DNA of 49,313 nt from Deltaproteobacteria bacterium (GTDB lineage Bacteria > Desulfobacterota > Desulfobulbia > Desulfobulbales > Desulfobulbaceae), in assembly GCA_024280455.1 (NCBI GenBank), contig JAJRQC010000164.1, positions 1 through 49,313 on the forward strand, in the 5' to 3' direction. The notes under the pieces were generated by a model. The model was not told where the DNA came from and searched no databases. It was given only the letters and a program-made list of their open reading frames with translations. The translations under genes and the position numbers were made by a program. Below, piece by piece: positions 8,377-17,139 of this stretch (position 1 is the first letter of the stretch; every line of letters begins with the position of its first letter).

Positions 8377-8852
8377 GGCGAAAAATTCTCCTTTGAAAAA
8401 CGTATTCACGGAACAGGGGTACAGCGGAGTAAACGGTTACCACGTTGTAGCATCTTTTTTTACGAATTGCGAACAAGAACCACCCCCTGAAAGGCTCCCG
8501 ATTCAAGGATTTTTTCGATAGAAACAGGGATTCAAAAGTATATTGCTTCCTGCCCGGGGTGCATTCCCATTTCATCGTAGTTAGTCAGGCATTATAAGCC
8601 TACGATATTTAACGTGCTTTGGATTGGTGGGCGGTGTCCACCCCCACAAAATGCCAAATTGCAGGGTAGGCACCGCCCACCAAAAAACTATATTCAGACC
8701 GGTTGTCGGCACACCTGTTTACTCACTTTTTTAACCGAGATGTTGCTGTTCAACAAGAAAATGTTATATTACCTGGATGGGATGTATACTCAACCCGTCG
8801 AAAAAACAATAAAAACTTTAGCGATATGACCGTTGCCCAAGGTCTAAAAAAT
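8377..8852. other. Divergent intergenic region between metY and the MTHFR fusion
   Basis: About 475 bases separate two divergent methyl-cycle genes, so promoters for both should lie here. No SAM riboswitch (SAM-I, SAM-II or SAM-IV core) was recognised by eye. An imperfect dyad, ATCGT/ACGAT with inner AGGC/GCCT, lies at about 8576-8605 and could be an operator. The region also holds the hairpin repeat at 8624-8683. Confidence 0.45.
8624..8683. repeat. 60-bp hairpin repeat of REP-like form
   Basis: TTGGTGGGCGGTG (8624-8636) pairs with CACCGCCCACCAA (8671-8683), and the stem continues inward through ACCC/GGGT with two mismatches around a loop of about 21 bases. GGTGGGC-type long hairpins resemble REP elements mobilised by REP-associated tyrosine transposases. 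It may also terminate or insulate transcription between divergent genes. Confidence 0.6.
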
Positions 8853-10346
8853 ATGCCCAAAAGAAGTCCATTTGAAGACTCCCTGAATAACCCGGATTCT
8901 TTTACAATCACCTACGAGCTTGTACCCGGTCAGGGTGCGGGCGGAAAAAAGATCGACCGGCTGCTTGAGTTTGCCCGCAGGGCAAAAGAAGACGGCAGGA
9001 TCACGGCCCTGTCCATCACCGATAATGCCGGTGGGCATCCAGCCCTGGCTCCGGTGGCCATTGGTACGGAAATACGCAACATCGGCCTGGAACCCATGGT
9101 TCACTTTTCCCTGAAGGACAAGAATCGCAATCAGGTCGAAAGCCTGCTTTTTCTCTACCAGAGGGAACAGTTCCGGCACCTGCTGATCCTGGGCGGAGAT
9201 TTCCCCAGACTGACCTATTATGGGCAGGCAAAGCCGGTCTATGACCTGGACACGATCCAGACCATTGAACTGGTGGAACATATCAAGGCCGGCCACTACC
9301 GGCAGATGGACGAGGAAGACCTGCATGACCGGCCCTTTGATTTTCAATGCGGCTGTGTGGTCTCACCCTTTAAAATGACCGAGGCCGAACAGGCCTGGCA
9401 GTACGCCAAGCTCCTGGAAAAAATAAAAGCCGGTGCCAAATTTATCATCACCCAACTGGGCTTTGATTTAGGCAAATATGCTGAACTGATTCATTTTCTG
9501 GATCACGAAAATATAAACATCCCGGTGCTGGCCAACGTCTTTATTCCCAGTCCGGCAGTGGCCCGGATCATGGCCGGAGGAGCGGTTCCCGGAGTTCTCC
9601 TGCCTGCCGAACTTGCTGAACAGATGGCCGCGGAGAGCAAAGAACAACGGTTGCTAAGGGCGGCAAAGATGACGGCCGTTTTGCGCGGACTCGGCTACAG
9701 CGGCATTCATCTCGGCGGCAATGGTCTGTGCTTTGACGATGTCTGCTTTGTCCTGGATCAGGCGGAACAGTTTCAAAAAGACTGGCAGTCGCACCGGCAG
9801 GAGGCACATTTTCCACTCAAGGGCAGCTGGTCGCTCTATGCAGCCGATTCAAAAAAACAAAAGAAACTCCATCCCGGGACCAGACCCGGTGGACGTCGTT
9901 TGCATCAGTTGATCCACGACCTGCTCTTTTCCCGCTCAAATCCGATTGCACGGGCATTCGGCGGATTTTGCAAATTCTGTGACCGGTATCACTTCAGCCG
10001 CTCCCTGTTCACCAGCAGTGAAAAAATACTAAAAGAAATCCTGTTTGGCTGCAGAATGTGTGGAGACTGTACCCTCAGCGAATCCACCTACCTCTGTCCG
10101 CAGTCGGGCTGCCCCAAAAAATTGATCAACGGCCCCTGCGGCGGGAGCAGGAACATGAGTTGCGAAGTCTATCCCGACCGGCTCTGTTTTTATGTCCGCG
10201 TTTACCGCCGACTGGACCCGAATGCCCGCATACCTGATCTTGGCACGCACCCGCCCCTGCCGCCAAAAAACTGGGCCCTGGAACGAAGTTCCTCCTGGAT
10301 CAACTATTTCCAGGGCCGGGACCACACGGAAAAAAAAGCAACCTAA
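8853..10346 (+). CDS. Methylenetetrahydrofolate reductase fused to MthfrC (MetF-MetV-like)
   Basis: The N-terminal about 300 residues form a MetF-type TIM barrel (FTITYELVPG, SITDNAGGHPALAP, FIITQLGFD, VLANVFIPSP), which reduces methylene-THF to methyl-THF. The C-terminal about 180 residues match the MthfrC domain, with cysteines in FCKFCDRYHF, GCRMCGDCTL, YLCPQSGCPKKLINGPCGG and CEVYPDRLC, probably ligating Fe-S or zinc. In acetogens and other anaerobes these parts are often separate subunits (MetF and MetV). ATG 8853 is chosen because AAGG lies about 10 bases upstream and the family match begins soon after; ATG 8826 is also in frame. Its last 4 bases overlap the convergent nucleotidyltransferase gene. 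Confidence 0.9.
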   Translation: MPKRSPFEDSLNNPDSFTITYELVPGQGAGGKKIDRLLEFARRAKEDGRITALSITDNAGGHPALAPVAIGTEIRNIGLEPMVHFSLKDKNRNQVESLLFLYQREQFRHLLILGGDFPRLTYYGQAKPVYDLDTIQTIELVEHIKAGHYRQMDEEDLHDRPFDFQCGCVVSPFKMTEAEQAWQYAKLLEKIKAGAKFIITQLGFDLGKYAELIHFLDHENINIPVLANVFIPSPAVARIMAGGAVPGVLLPAELAEQMAAESKEQRLLRAAKMTAVLRGLGYSGIHLGGNGLCFDDVCFVLDQAEQFQKDWQSHRQEAHFPLKGSWSLYAADSKKQKKLHPGTRPGGRRLHQLIHDLLFSRSNPIARAFGGFCKFCDRYHFSRSLFTSSEKILKEILFGCRMCGDCTLSESTYLCPQSGCPKKLINGPCGGSRNMSCEVYPDRLCFYVRVYRRLDPNARIPDLGTHPPLPPKNWALERSSSWINYFQGRDHTEKKAT

Positions 10347-11257
10347 CCCGTTTGAATCGTTTCAACGGTTCCAGCACCGGTGACAATTGCATCAACAAGC
10401 CGGCTGCCTGCCGGAATCTCCGCCTGGTCCCAGACCACACCACCACTCAGGGTTGTCTGATCACCGACCCTGGCTCCGGAACCAAGACATCCCCAGCCCT
10501 GGAGCCTGACATCTTTTTTTAAATCTACACCCTCATCAACCAGCCAGCCGTCTTTTTTTTGACCGACGGGATCAATATCAAAATGCGTTTGAGTTTCCAG
10601 CAACTCCCGGTGCAGTTGCAGGTAATCCTGCGGAGTACCGATATCATGCCAGAAAGCACCATCAACTCGCTGCAACCCGATCCGACCCTGCAGGGCCAGT
10701 TCCCGGTAAAGATCAATGATATGAAAAAATCCGCCCCCTGGAATGCGGGCAACGATCTCCGGATTGACCACATGGATACCGGTAAAGGCCAAGCGCTGCA
10801 CGTCCTGTCCGGGCATAAAGGAGACCACCCGATCGCCCTCAACACCAACAGTATTAAAACGGCTATAATCGTGCATGGCCAGGGTCACGTCATTGCCGGA
10901 TCGCACATGATGATCGTAGAGTGCCGCCACATCGACGGTGTGAACGATATCGCCGTTCATCACCAGGATCGGTGCATCAGCCAACTTCTCTTTTGCCAGC
11001 CGCAGACTGCCGCCGGTTCCCAGGATTTCAGGCTCAACCTGCAGCACAACGTCGGGATATTCGGCCAGACTGTGCCGAATCTGCTCTGCAAGGTGATGGG
11101 CATTGACCACGATCCCGGCGCAGCCGGTAATATAGAGCATATCGAGCAGTCGATGAAGCAACGGTCGATTCAACACCGGGAATAGGGGCTTGGGACGAAT
11201 GAGGGTGTAGGGCCGCAACCGGGTACCGAGTCCGGCCGCAAGGAGTATTGCCTGCAT
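10343..11257 (-). CDS. Sugar-1-phosphate nucleotidyltransferase family protein
   Basis: The N-terminal signature LAAGLGTRLRPYTLIRPKPLFPV defines the NTP_transferase fold, which joins a sugar-1-phosphate and an NTP to give a nucleotide sugar. GTGGSL, MNGDIVH and DIGTPQDYLQLH follow in the expected order. About 50 C-terminal residues may form a short left-handed beta-helix (LSGGVVWDQAEI). At 304 residues it resembles MurU and mannose-1-phosphate guanylyltransferases; the exact sugar cannot be assigned. It lies convergent to the MTHFR fusion with a 4-base overlap. Confidence 0.85.
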   Translation of the reverse strand: MQAILLAAGLGTRLRPYTLIRPKPLFPVLNRPLLHRLLDMLYITGCAGIVVNAHHLAEQIRHSLAEYPDVVLQVEPEILGTGGSLRLAKEKLADAPILVMNGDIVHTVDVAALYDHHVRSGNDVTLAMHDYSRFNTVGVEGDRVVSFMPGQDVQRLAFTGIHVVNPEIVARIPGGGFFHIIDLYRELALQGRIGLQRVDGAFWHDIGTPQDYLQLHRELLETQTHFDIDPVGQKKDGWLVDEGVDLKKDVRLQGWGCLGSGARVGDQTTLSGGVVWDQAEIPAGSRLVDAIVTGAGTVETIQTG

Positions 11258-11268
11258 ATTACCAGGGA

Positions 11269-11296
11269 TCAGGGGTCAGGGGTCAGGGGTTAGGGT
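11269..11296. repeat. Heptad tandem repeat TCAGGGG
   Basis: Three exact copies of TCAGGGG and a fourth degenerate copy (TTAGGGT) lie just upstream of the nucleotidyltransferase start on its own strand. A similar heptad array is found at 23469-23503. Confidence 0.7.
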
Positions 11297-11487
11297 GAAA
11301 AGGCGGGATAAAAAGAAGCTATAACCGGCAACGCTTTTCCCTTGCCTTTCCGCCCTTGAATACGATAGATTAACACTTTTTCAGGCAACTGTCCTGAAAA
11401 ATGCCCCTGCCGATAACAAAGCACAACAAAAAATGAACATCGCCTTTGCCGGCTTCCACCCTAACCCCTATAATCCCAAATAATCCG

Positions 11488-13065
11488 ATGATTACACTTC
11501 TTGATTATGGTGCCGGCAATGTCCGTTCGGTCATTAACGCCCTTGAGCACCTTGGCGAAACCGTTGACCTGGTAGAAACCGCCGCAGACATTGAAAAGGC
11601 CGAGCGTCTGGTTTTTCCTGGTGTCGGTAACTTCGGGGCCATGATGCAGATCCTCCGTGACCGCCGGCTCATTGAACCGCTTCGCAACTACCTGCTTTCG
11701 GACCGGCCTTTTTTCGGTATCTGCGTCGCCCTGCAGGCGTTGTTTGAATCCAGTGAAGAGGCCCCGGATATGCCGGGCCTGGGTTTTCTTGCCGGCCGGG
11801 TCAAACGCTTCGACACCGACCTGTCCGTACCCCACATCGGCTGGAACGGTTTTAAGGCTAAACAGGCTTCCAGAATATTCGACGGCCTGAGCGGCGAAGA
11901 AAAACTCTACTTTGTCCACTCCTATCACGTGGTCTGCGATGATAAAGATGCAGTCTTGACCACCACTGATTACGGCTGTGAATTTGTCAGCTCGATCCAG
12001 AAGGGCAATGTTGTCGCCACCCAGTTTCATCCGGAAAAAAGCGGCCGGGTCGGGCTCAGGATCCTTGAGAATTTTCTTGATTGCAGCCGCCGGGTCATCC
12101 AGCCCCGCAACTGCCCGCAGACCACAAAGATTGCCAAACGCATCATTGCCTGCCTGGATGTACGCTCAAACGACCAGGGCGACCTGGTGGTCACCAAGGG
12201 GGACCAGTACGACGTCCGCGAAAAAGGGAACGTGCGTAATCTCGGCAAGCCGGTAGAGCTGGCCGAAGAATATTATACACAGGGGGCTGATGAGATCACC
12301 TTTCTCAACATCACCGCCTTTCGTGATTTCCCGCTCCAGGATATGCCGATGATCGAGGTCCTGCGCCAGACCTCAAAGAATGTCTTTGTTCCCCTGACCA
12401 TCGGCGGCGGTATCCGTGATTTTACCGATCGTAACGGAACCCGCTATTCCGCTCTTGAAGTTGCCTCTGAATATTTCCGTTCCGGGGCCGATAAAATCTC
12501 CATCGGCTCCGATGCGGTGCTGATTGTAGAAGAAGTTTTAAAAACCGGCAAGGCAACCGGCATGAGTTCTATCGAACAGATTGCAAGGGTCTACGGCAAT
12601 CAGGCGGTGGTTATCTCTGTTGACCCCAGGCGGGTCTATGTCGATTCCCCGGACGCAGTCAGCCACCCGGTTATCAAAACCGAATTTCCAGGACCGGAAG
12701 GGGAACGGTACTGCTGGTATCAGTGTACCATTAAAGGCGGCCGCGAAGGACGGGATCTTGATGCCGTCACCCTGGCCCGGGTCTGTCAGGATCTGGGTGC
12801 CGGTGAAATCCTGCTCAACTGCATTGACAAGGATGGGACCAACTCAGGCTTTGACCTGGAACTCATACATGCGGTCCGTTCTGCAGTGACCATTCCGGTC
12901 ATCGCCTCAAGTGGTGCCGGTTCAGCCCAACATTTCCTTGAGGTCTTCACGCAGACTGATGCCGAAGCGGCCCTGGCGGCCGGGATTTTTCACAGAAAAG
13001 AAGTTCCCATCGGCGAGGTCAAGAGCTTCCTGCAGGGCAGAATAGAGATTCGGCCGACAACCTGA
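11488..13065 (+). CDS. hisHF: Bifunctional imidazole glycerol phosphate synthase (HisH-HisF fusion, HIS7 type)
   Basis: Residues 1-205 are the glutamine amidotransferase: LLDYGAGNVRSV, nucleophile Cys79 in FFGICVALQ, and TQFHPEKSG with the catalytic His and Glu. Residues about 217-525 are the cyclase barrel, with Asp224 in IIACLDVR and Asp447 in LLNCIDKDG as the acid/base pair. Together they convert PRFAR to imidazole glycerol phosphate and AICAR. Bacteria usually have two separate proteins. The cyclase half also carries insertions seen in yeast and plant HIS7 (NDQGDLVVTKGDQYDVREK, YCWYQCTIKGGRE) that ordinary HisF lacks. ATG 11488 begins exactly at the conserved MITLLDYG. No other his gene is adjacent; hisB is 15 kb away. 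Confidence 0.96.
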   Translation: MITLLDYGAGNVRSVINALEHLGETVDLVETAADIEKAERLVFPGVGNFGAMMQILRDRRLIEPLRNYLLSDRPFFGICVALQALFESSEEAPDMPGLGFLAGRVKRFDTDLSVPHIGWNGFKAKQASRIFDGLSGEEKLYFVHSYHVVCDDKDAVLTTTDYGCEFVSSIQKGNVVATQFHPEKSGRVGLRILENFLDCSRRVIQPRNCPQTTKIAKRIIACLDVRSNDQGDLVVTKGDQYDVREKGNVRNLGKPVELAEEYYTQGADEITFLNITAFRDFPLQDMPMIEVLRQTSKNVFVPLTIGGGIRDFTDRNGTRYSALEVASEYFRSGADKISIGSDAVLIVEEVLKTGKATGMSSIEQIARVYGNQAVVISVDPRRVYVDSPDAVSHPVIKTEFPGPEGERYCWYQCTIKGGREGRDLDAVTLARVCQDLGAGEILLNCIDKDGTNSGFDLELIHAVRSAVTIPVIASSGAGSAQHFLEVFTQTDAEAALAAGIFHRKEVPIGEVKSFLQGRIEIRPTT

Positions 13066-13284
13066 AAAAACTAAGCCCGGCAAGCAGAAACTCTGCCACT
13101 GGTAGAATTACCTACTCTACTTTACGCATCTTTACCCATGTACAAAGCTATTTTCAAGTGATAGAATATTGCTTGAAGGGGGAGGAGTGTGTGGACGAAG
13201 AAGGAACTCCTGGATCAAGAAAATGCCAGGGTGCGCCTCTCTTAATTTCACGGTAACACCATGAAAACATGGGAGGGTTGAGCA

Positions 13285-13758
13285 TTGTTTTTTCATCCGG
13301 ATCTCATCTTGTACCTTTGGCTGTGTCCACTGTTCTTTTTTGTATTGCTTCCTCTGATACTCTCAGTTACCGGTTTTTTCCTCCGCCTGACCCGAACCTT
13401 CTTTTTTGCCGATCCACTGACCGGCAGGGAAAAAAGACAGCACCCACGGTTTATTCCCTACGAGGGAACCTTTGCCGAAATTACTGCAGGTGATACGACC
13501 TGTACCGGTCTGGTCTGCAATATCTCCCGGCTGGGTATCAGCCTGAAACATCTTCCCGATAAATTTTTTGATACAATGGACGAATTGACCGTTGTAATCA
13601 GGGGATATGGTACCGACCACAACCTGCTGGTCAAACCAAGATGGATTCTGGCGACCGAATCAGGTCAACAGGTAGGTGCTGAGATTGACACGGTACCTCC
13701 CGGCTGGAATCAGTTTCTCATGCAGACGGAGAGAATAAGCCCGTCCGAACCGATTTAA
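13285..13758 (+). CDS. Membrane-anchored PilZ domain protein
   Basis: The 157-residue product has an N-terminal hydrophobic segment (about residues 6-33) and a cytosolic PilZ domain with RQHPR and NISRLGISL, the RxxxR and (D/N)xSxxG motifs that bind c-di-GMP. The start codon is TTG with GGGAGGG 7 bases upstream. It is followed by convergent lpxI 12 bases beyond the stop. Its target is unknown; a membrane location suggests an envelope or secretion-linked effector. Confidence 0.8.
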   Translation: MFFHPDLILYLWLCPLFFFVLLPLILSVTGFFLRLTRTFFFADPLTGREKRQHPRFIPYEGTFAEITAGDTTCTGLVCNISRLGISLKHLPDKFFDTMDELTVVIRGYGTDHNLLVKPRWILATESGQQVGAEIDTVPPGWNQFLMQTERISPSEPI

Positions 13759-13770
13759 CAGAGGCCTGTC

Positions 13771-14607
13771 TCACCAGAAAAGACGCCCGTCTTCCTGTTC
13801 CCGGACCCCGACCACGGCAATACCTGCCTGATCGGCTCTGGCAATCATATCCATGCGATCAAAGAGCAGGGACTGTCCGGCCTCCACAGCCAGCACAGAA
13901 CCCTTGACCTCGGCCAGAGTCGTTATGGTCGAGGTTCCGGTGGCCGGCAGATCAAAACGAAAATCCTGCCCGGGTTTTTTGAGCTTAACAACCACGGCCT
14001 CTTTACCGGCAAGCCCGCCTCCTCTTCGTATGGCCGCATCGGTTCCTTCAATGGCCTCAACTGCCAGCACGCTTCGCCCACGGATCACCACGCATTGTCC
14101 GATATCGAGACTGCCTATGCCACGGGCGATTTTCCAGCCGAACCGTATGTCTTCCGCTTCTCTCTCAGTGGGTTTTCTTCGGGTCAGCACGCCTGCGGGA
14201 AAGAGCAGATGCTGAAGATAGATGGTTGAGGCCAGCACTTGAACACCTTCCTGCTCAAGAGCACCGGCAACGGCCCGCAGGATGGCGTCATCCTGTTTGG
14301 CGTCAATCTTGTTCCACAGGGTCAGCCCTTTAAGATCGGGCAGGATATCTTTAAAAATTCTGGTCTTGGTGATGGTGCCGGTAAACACCGTTTCCGAGAC
14401 CCCGTTTTTTTTAAAATATTTTATTATCTTGCCAAGCTGACCGAGCTTGACCCAGCAGACCCGGTCAACCTGGGCCTCTAATGCCGGATCAGTCTCGTTG
14501 ACATGGGCAACGGCAAAAACCGCTCTCCCCTGTTTACGGGCCGCCTCGGCAAACAACAGAGGAAACTGACCGCCTCCGGCAATAAGTCCAATGGGAGATG
14601 TATCCAT
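13771..14607 (-). CDS. lpxI: UDP-2,3-diacylglucosamine diphosphatase LpxI
   Basis: LpxI hydrolyses UDP-2,3-diacylglucosamine to lipid X in lipid A synthesis, replacing LpxH in many alpha- and deltaproteobacteria. The 278-residue protein begins with IGLIAGGGQFPLLFAEAA and carries the family motifs TGTITKTRIFKD, KQDDAILRA, TRRKPTEREAEDI and DLPATGTSTI. It is the last gene of the glmS-namZ-lpxD-fabZ-lpxA-lpxI transcript, 16 bases after lpxA. Confidence 0.94.
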   Translation of the reverse strand: MDTSPIGLIAGGGQFPLLFAEAARKQGRAVFAVAHVNETDPALEAQVDRVCWVKLGQLGKIIKYFKKNGVSETVFTGTITKTRIFKDILPDLKGLTLWNKIDAKQDDAILRAVAGALEQEGVQVLASTIYLQHLLFPAGVLTRRKPTEREAEDIRFGWKIARGIGSLDIGQCVVIRGRSVLAVEAIEGTDAAIRRGGGLAGKEAVVVKLKKPGQDFRFDLPATGTSTITTLAEVKGSVLAVEAGQSLLFDRMDMIARADQAGIAVVGVREQEDGRLFW

Positions 14608-14623
14608 TTTAACCGGCGAGAAT

Positions 14624-15427
14624 CTACTCTCTCTCCTCTTCGATCCGCTTCACCACGCCCCTCTTGCTCTCCCTGAAAAACTTGACCAGTCCAACGACTT
14701 CCGGACAGTCACGAACCTCGGCCAGAGTTTTTTCCAGGGCATCTTTGGTCAGCAGATCCGGGGAACGGAAAATAATTTTAAAGGCCTGATCCAGCTTGGC
14801 TATAGTCTCCTTGTCAAAACCGTTTCGACGCAGGCCGATCTTGTTGACCCCGGTAATCCGCATCCGGTTTCGTGTCCCGCTTAAGATAACAAAGGGAGGG
14901 ACATCCAGGCTGATGCCGGACATCCCACCGACATAGGTGTAATCACCGACTCGGCAGAACTGATGGATAGCCACCAGACCACCGAGATTTACATGGTTGC
15001 CGATCACGACATGTCCGGCCAGGGTGGCGACATTGGCCATAATCACATGATTGCCCAGTCGACAGTCATGGGCGATATGACTGTAGGCCATGATCATATT
15101 TTCATTGCCGATAACCGTTTTTCCGTTCCCGGCCACCGTGCCCCGATGAATGGACACATACTCACGGATATAGTTGGAATCGCCGATGATCAATTCAGTC
15201 GGCTCTCCCCGGTAATGGATATCCTGCGGCGGAGCCCCGATAGAGGCAAAAGAGCCGATGGTGTTGCCCCTGCCGATGGTGGTGTGGCCGGAGATAACGG
15301 TATGGGAGCCGATAACCGTATCAGCACCGATGGTCACCGGACCGTCGATGACGGCATAGGGTTCAAGAGTTACGCTGGGATGGACTTCCGCCAGTGGATC
15401 AACCACGGCAGTTGAATGAATGGTCAT
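14624..15427 (-). CDS. lpxA: UDP-N-acetylglucosamine O-acyltransferase LpxA
   Basis: LpxA adds a 3-hydroxyacyl chain to UDP-GlcNAc, the first lipid A step. The 267-residue protein is a hexapeptide-repeat left-handed helix with the catalytic His in YSHIAHDCRLG and a C-terminal helical domain containing TGVNKIGLRRNGF. ATG 15427 is preferred (AAGGA 9 bases upstream) over an in-frame TTG three codons earlier. It lies 69 bases after fabZ. Confidence 0.95.
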   Translation of the reverse strand: MTIHSTAVVDPLAEVHPSVTLEPYAVIDGPVTIGADTVIGSHTVISGHTTIGRGNTIGSFASIGAPPQDIHYRGEPTELIIGDSNYIREYVSIHRGTVAGNGKTVIGNENMIMAYSHIAHDCRLGNHVIMANVATLAGHVVIGNHVNLGGLVAIHQFCRVGDYTYVGGMSGISLDVPPFVILSGTRNRMRITGVNKIGLRRNGFDKETIAKLDQAFKIIFRSPDLLTKDALEKTLAEVRDCPEVVGLVKFFRESKRGVVKRIEEERE

Positions 15428-15496
15428 AGAGTTCAATCCTTGGGGTGAAAAATCATAATCCGTCTACGATTCAGACCGGATGCAAACGAGCAGGAA

Positions 15497-15952
15497 TCAG
15501 GCAAAGGTGGCCATGAGTTCGGCCTCCGTGACCAGTTCATCATTGACATAGGCCTTACCGGACATCTTGGTCAACTTTGTCTTCTGCCTGATCATATCAA
15601 GTTTAAAGATCAGCTGGTCACCAGGACGGACAATTTTCCTGAACCGAACCTTGTCCAGACCGGCAAAGTAGACCAGTTTCTCGCCGATCATATCCGGGGC
15701 CGACAGATAGGCCAGCAGGCCGCCGACCTGAGCCATTCCTTCGAGTATCAGAACACCGGGCATAACCGGCTCTCCGGGAAAATGACCCTGAAAAAACGGC
15801 TCCCCCATGGAAACATTTTTCAAACCGACAATGGACTTGCCTTTGTCGATTTCAAGCACCCGGTCAACCAGGATAAAAGGATACCGATGCGGCAGCAGTT
15901 CGAGTATGCCGCGGATATCAATCGGGGGTTCATATTTTTCTGTAACGTCCAT
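15497..15952 (-). CDS. fabZ: (3R)-hydroxyacyl-ACP dehydratase FabZ
   Basis: FabZ dehydrates 3-hydroxyacyl-ACP in fatty acid elongation and competes with LpxA and LpxD for the same acyl-ACP. The 151-residue hot-dog fold protein has LLPHRYPFILVDRV with the catalytic His and GHFPGEPVMPGVLILEGMAQ with the catalytic Glu. Its position between lpxD and lpxA, with 11 bases to lpxD, is the common Gram-negative arrangement. Confidence 0.96.
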   Translation of the reverse strand: MDVTEKYEPPIDIRGILELLPHRYPFILVDRVLEIDKGKSIVGLKNVSMGEPFFQGHFPGEPVMPGVLILEGMAQVGGLLAYLSAPDMIGEKLVYFAGLDKVRFRKIVRPGDQLIFKLDMIRQKTKLTKMSGKAYVNDELVTEAELMATFA

Positions 15953-15963
15953 TGTTTTTATTC

Positions 15964-17019
15964 CTACTTTTTCTTATCTTTCTGAAGTTGCGACTTCAAA
16001 CCGTCAAGTTCACGGCGCAGTCTGCGAATCTCTTTAACCATTTCCGGAAGACGCTTATAGGCGGCAGCGGCCCTGCCCCAGATCTTGACGTCAATTGCCG
16101 GAACCCCCCCGATCACGGCGCCTTTAGACTGATTGTTGTGGACTCCGCCCATGGCGGCAACCATAACCCCGTCATCCAGGTGAAGGTGGCCGGAAACTCC
16201 AGCCCGGGCGCCAAGAACCACATTGCGGCCAAGAATCGTACTGCCGGCAATTCCGGCCTGGGCCACCAGAATGGAATTTTCCCCAATCTCAACATTATGC
16301 CCTATCATAACCTGATTATCGATACGGACACCGGCCCTGATCCGGGTCGTGCCGAAAGCGGCCCGGTCGACACAGGAATTTGCCCCGATCTGAACATCAT
16401 CATCCAGGCGAACCGTACCCACCTGGGGCTTGGAGACATGGCAACCGGTGCTTCGGTCGGTGGCAAAACCAAATCCATCGCTGCCGATCACCGCCCCGTG
16501 GTGGAGAATAACCCGACAGCCAAGACTGCAGCCATGAGCGACAACCACATTTGCGTGGAGCACACAATCATCACCGATTTCCACATCATCACCGATCACC
16601 ACCCCGGGATGCAGGATAACCCGCTCACCGATCCGAACCCGGTCACCCAGACAGACCAGGGGGCCGATGGTGACCTCGGCCGGTATCGTACAATCTTTGC
16701 CGATAACCGCACGCTCATGAATTCCACCGGCAACAAAGGGGCGGGTCAGTAAAAAATTATGAAGAATGGCTGTCGCAAGATCCGGATCATCAACAACGAT
16801 CTGCGGCATGGAGAGTTTTTTGATCTCGTGTGGGACAATACAGCCACTTGCCCGACTGTCAGCAAGCACCCCGGCTAGTTTACTGTTGGTTATAAAAGTC
16901 AACTCGCCGACATCTGCACGCTCAATGGAGTTAAAACCGGTTATTGGAATATTGCCGTCGCCGATAAGCCTGCCCGAAACAACCCGGGCCAGTTCATGCA
17001 GAGTATATGATTGTGCCAT
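15964..17019 (-). CDS. lpxD: UDP-3-O-(3-hydroxyacyl)glucosamine N-acyltransferase LpxD
   Basis: LpxD adds the second hydroxyacyl chain in lipid A synthesis. The N-terminal uridine-binding domain (about residues 1-100) is followed by hexapeptide repeats with the catalytic His in VMIGHNVEIGENS, then a C-terminal helix (KRLPEMVKEIRRL) that packs in the trimer. At 351 residues it is of normal length. No skp or bamA is adjacent, unlike many proteobacteria. It begins about 120 bases after namZ. Confidence 0.96.
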   Translation of the reverse strand: MAQSYTLHELARVVSGRLIGDGNIPITGFNSIERADVGELTFITNSKLAGVLADSRASGCIVPHEIKKLSMPQIVVDDPDLATAILHNFLLTRPFVAGGIHERAVIGKDCTIPAEVTIGPLVCLGDRVRIGERVILHPGVVIGDDVEIGDDCVLHANVVVAHGCSLGCRVILHHGAVIGSDGFGFATDRSTGCHVSKPQVGTVRLDDDVQIGANSCVDRAAFGTTRIRAGVRIDNQVMIGHNVEIGENSILVAQAGIAGSTILGRNVVLGARAGVSGHLHLDDGVMVAAMGGVHNNQSKGAVIGGVPAIDVKIWGRAAAAYKRLPEMVKEIRRLRRELDGLKSQLQKDKKK

Positions 17020-17139
17020 TGTTCTTACTCCCCACGCATATCTTTTTTTCTTTTACCGTTCTCTGGTTACCTGCAGCAATCCTCTGGATACCTGCTGTTC
17101 TTGCTTTGGCCGGACTGGCCGACCATAGTCGATTTTCAG

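Noticed and set aside
8377-8852. SAM riboswitch upstream of metY
   Set aside because: No SAM-I, SAM-II or SAM-IV core or long leader structure was recognised; only short dyads are present. A covariance search would settle this.
15952-16752. Plus-strand frame of 266 codons opposite lpxD
   Set aside because: It is antisense to hexapeptide repeats of LpxD, and its repetitive composition simply mirrors them.
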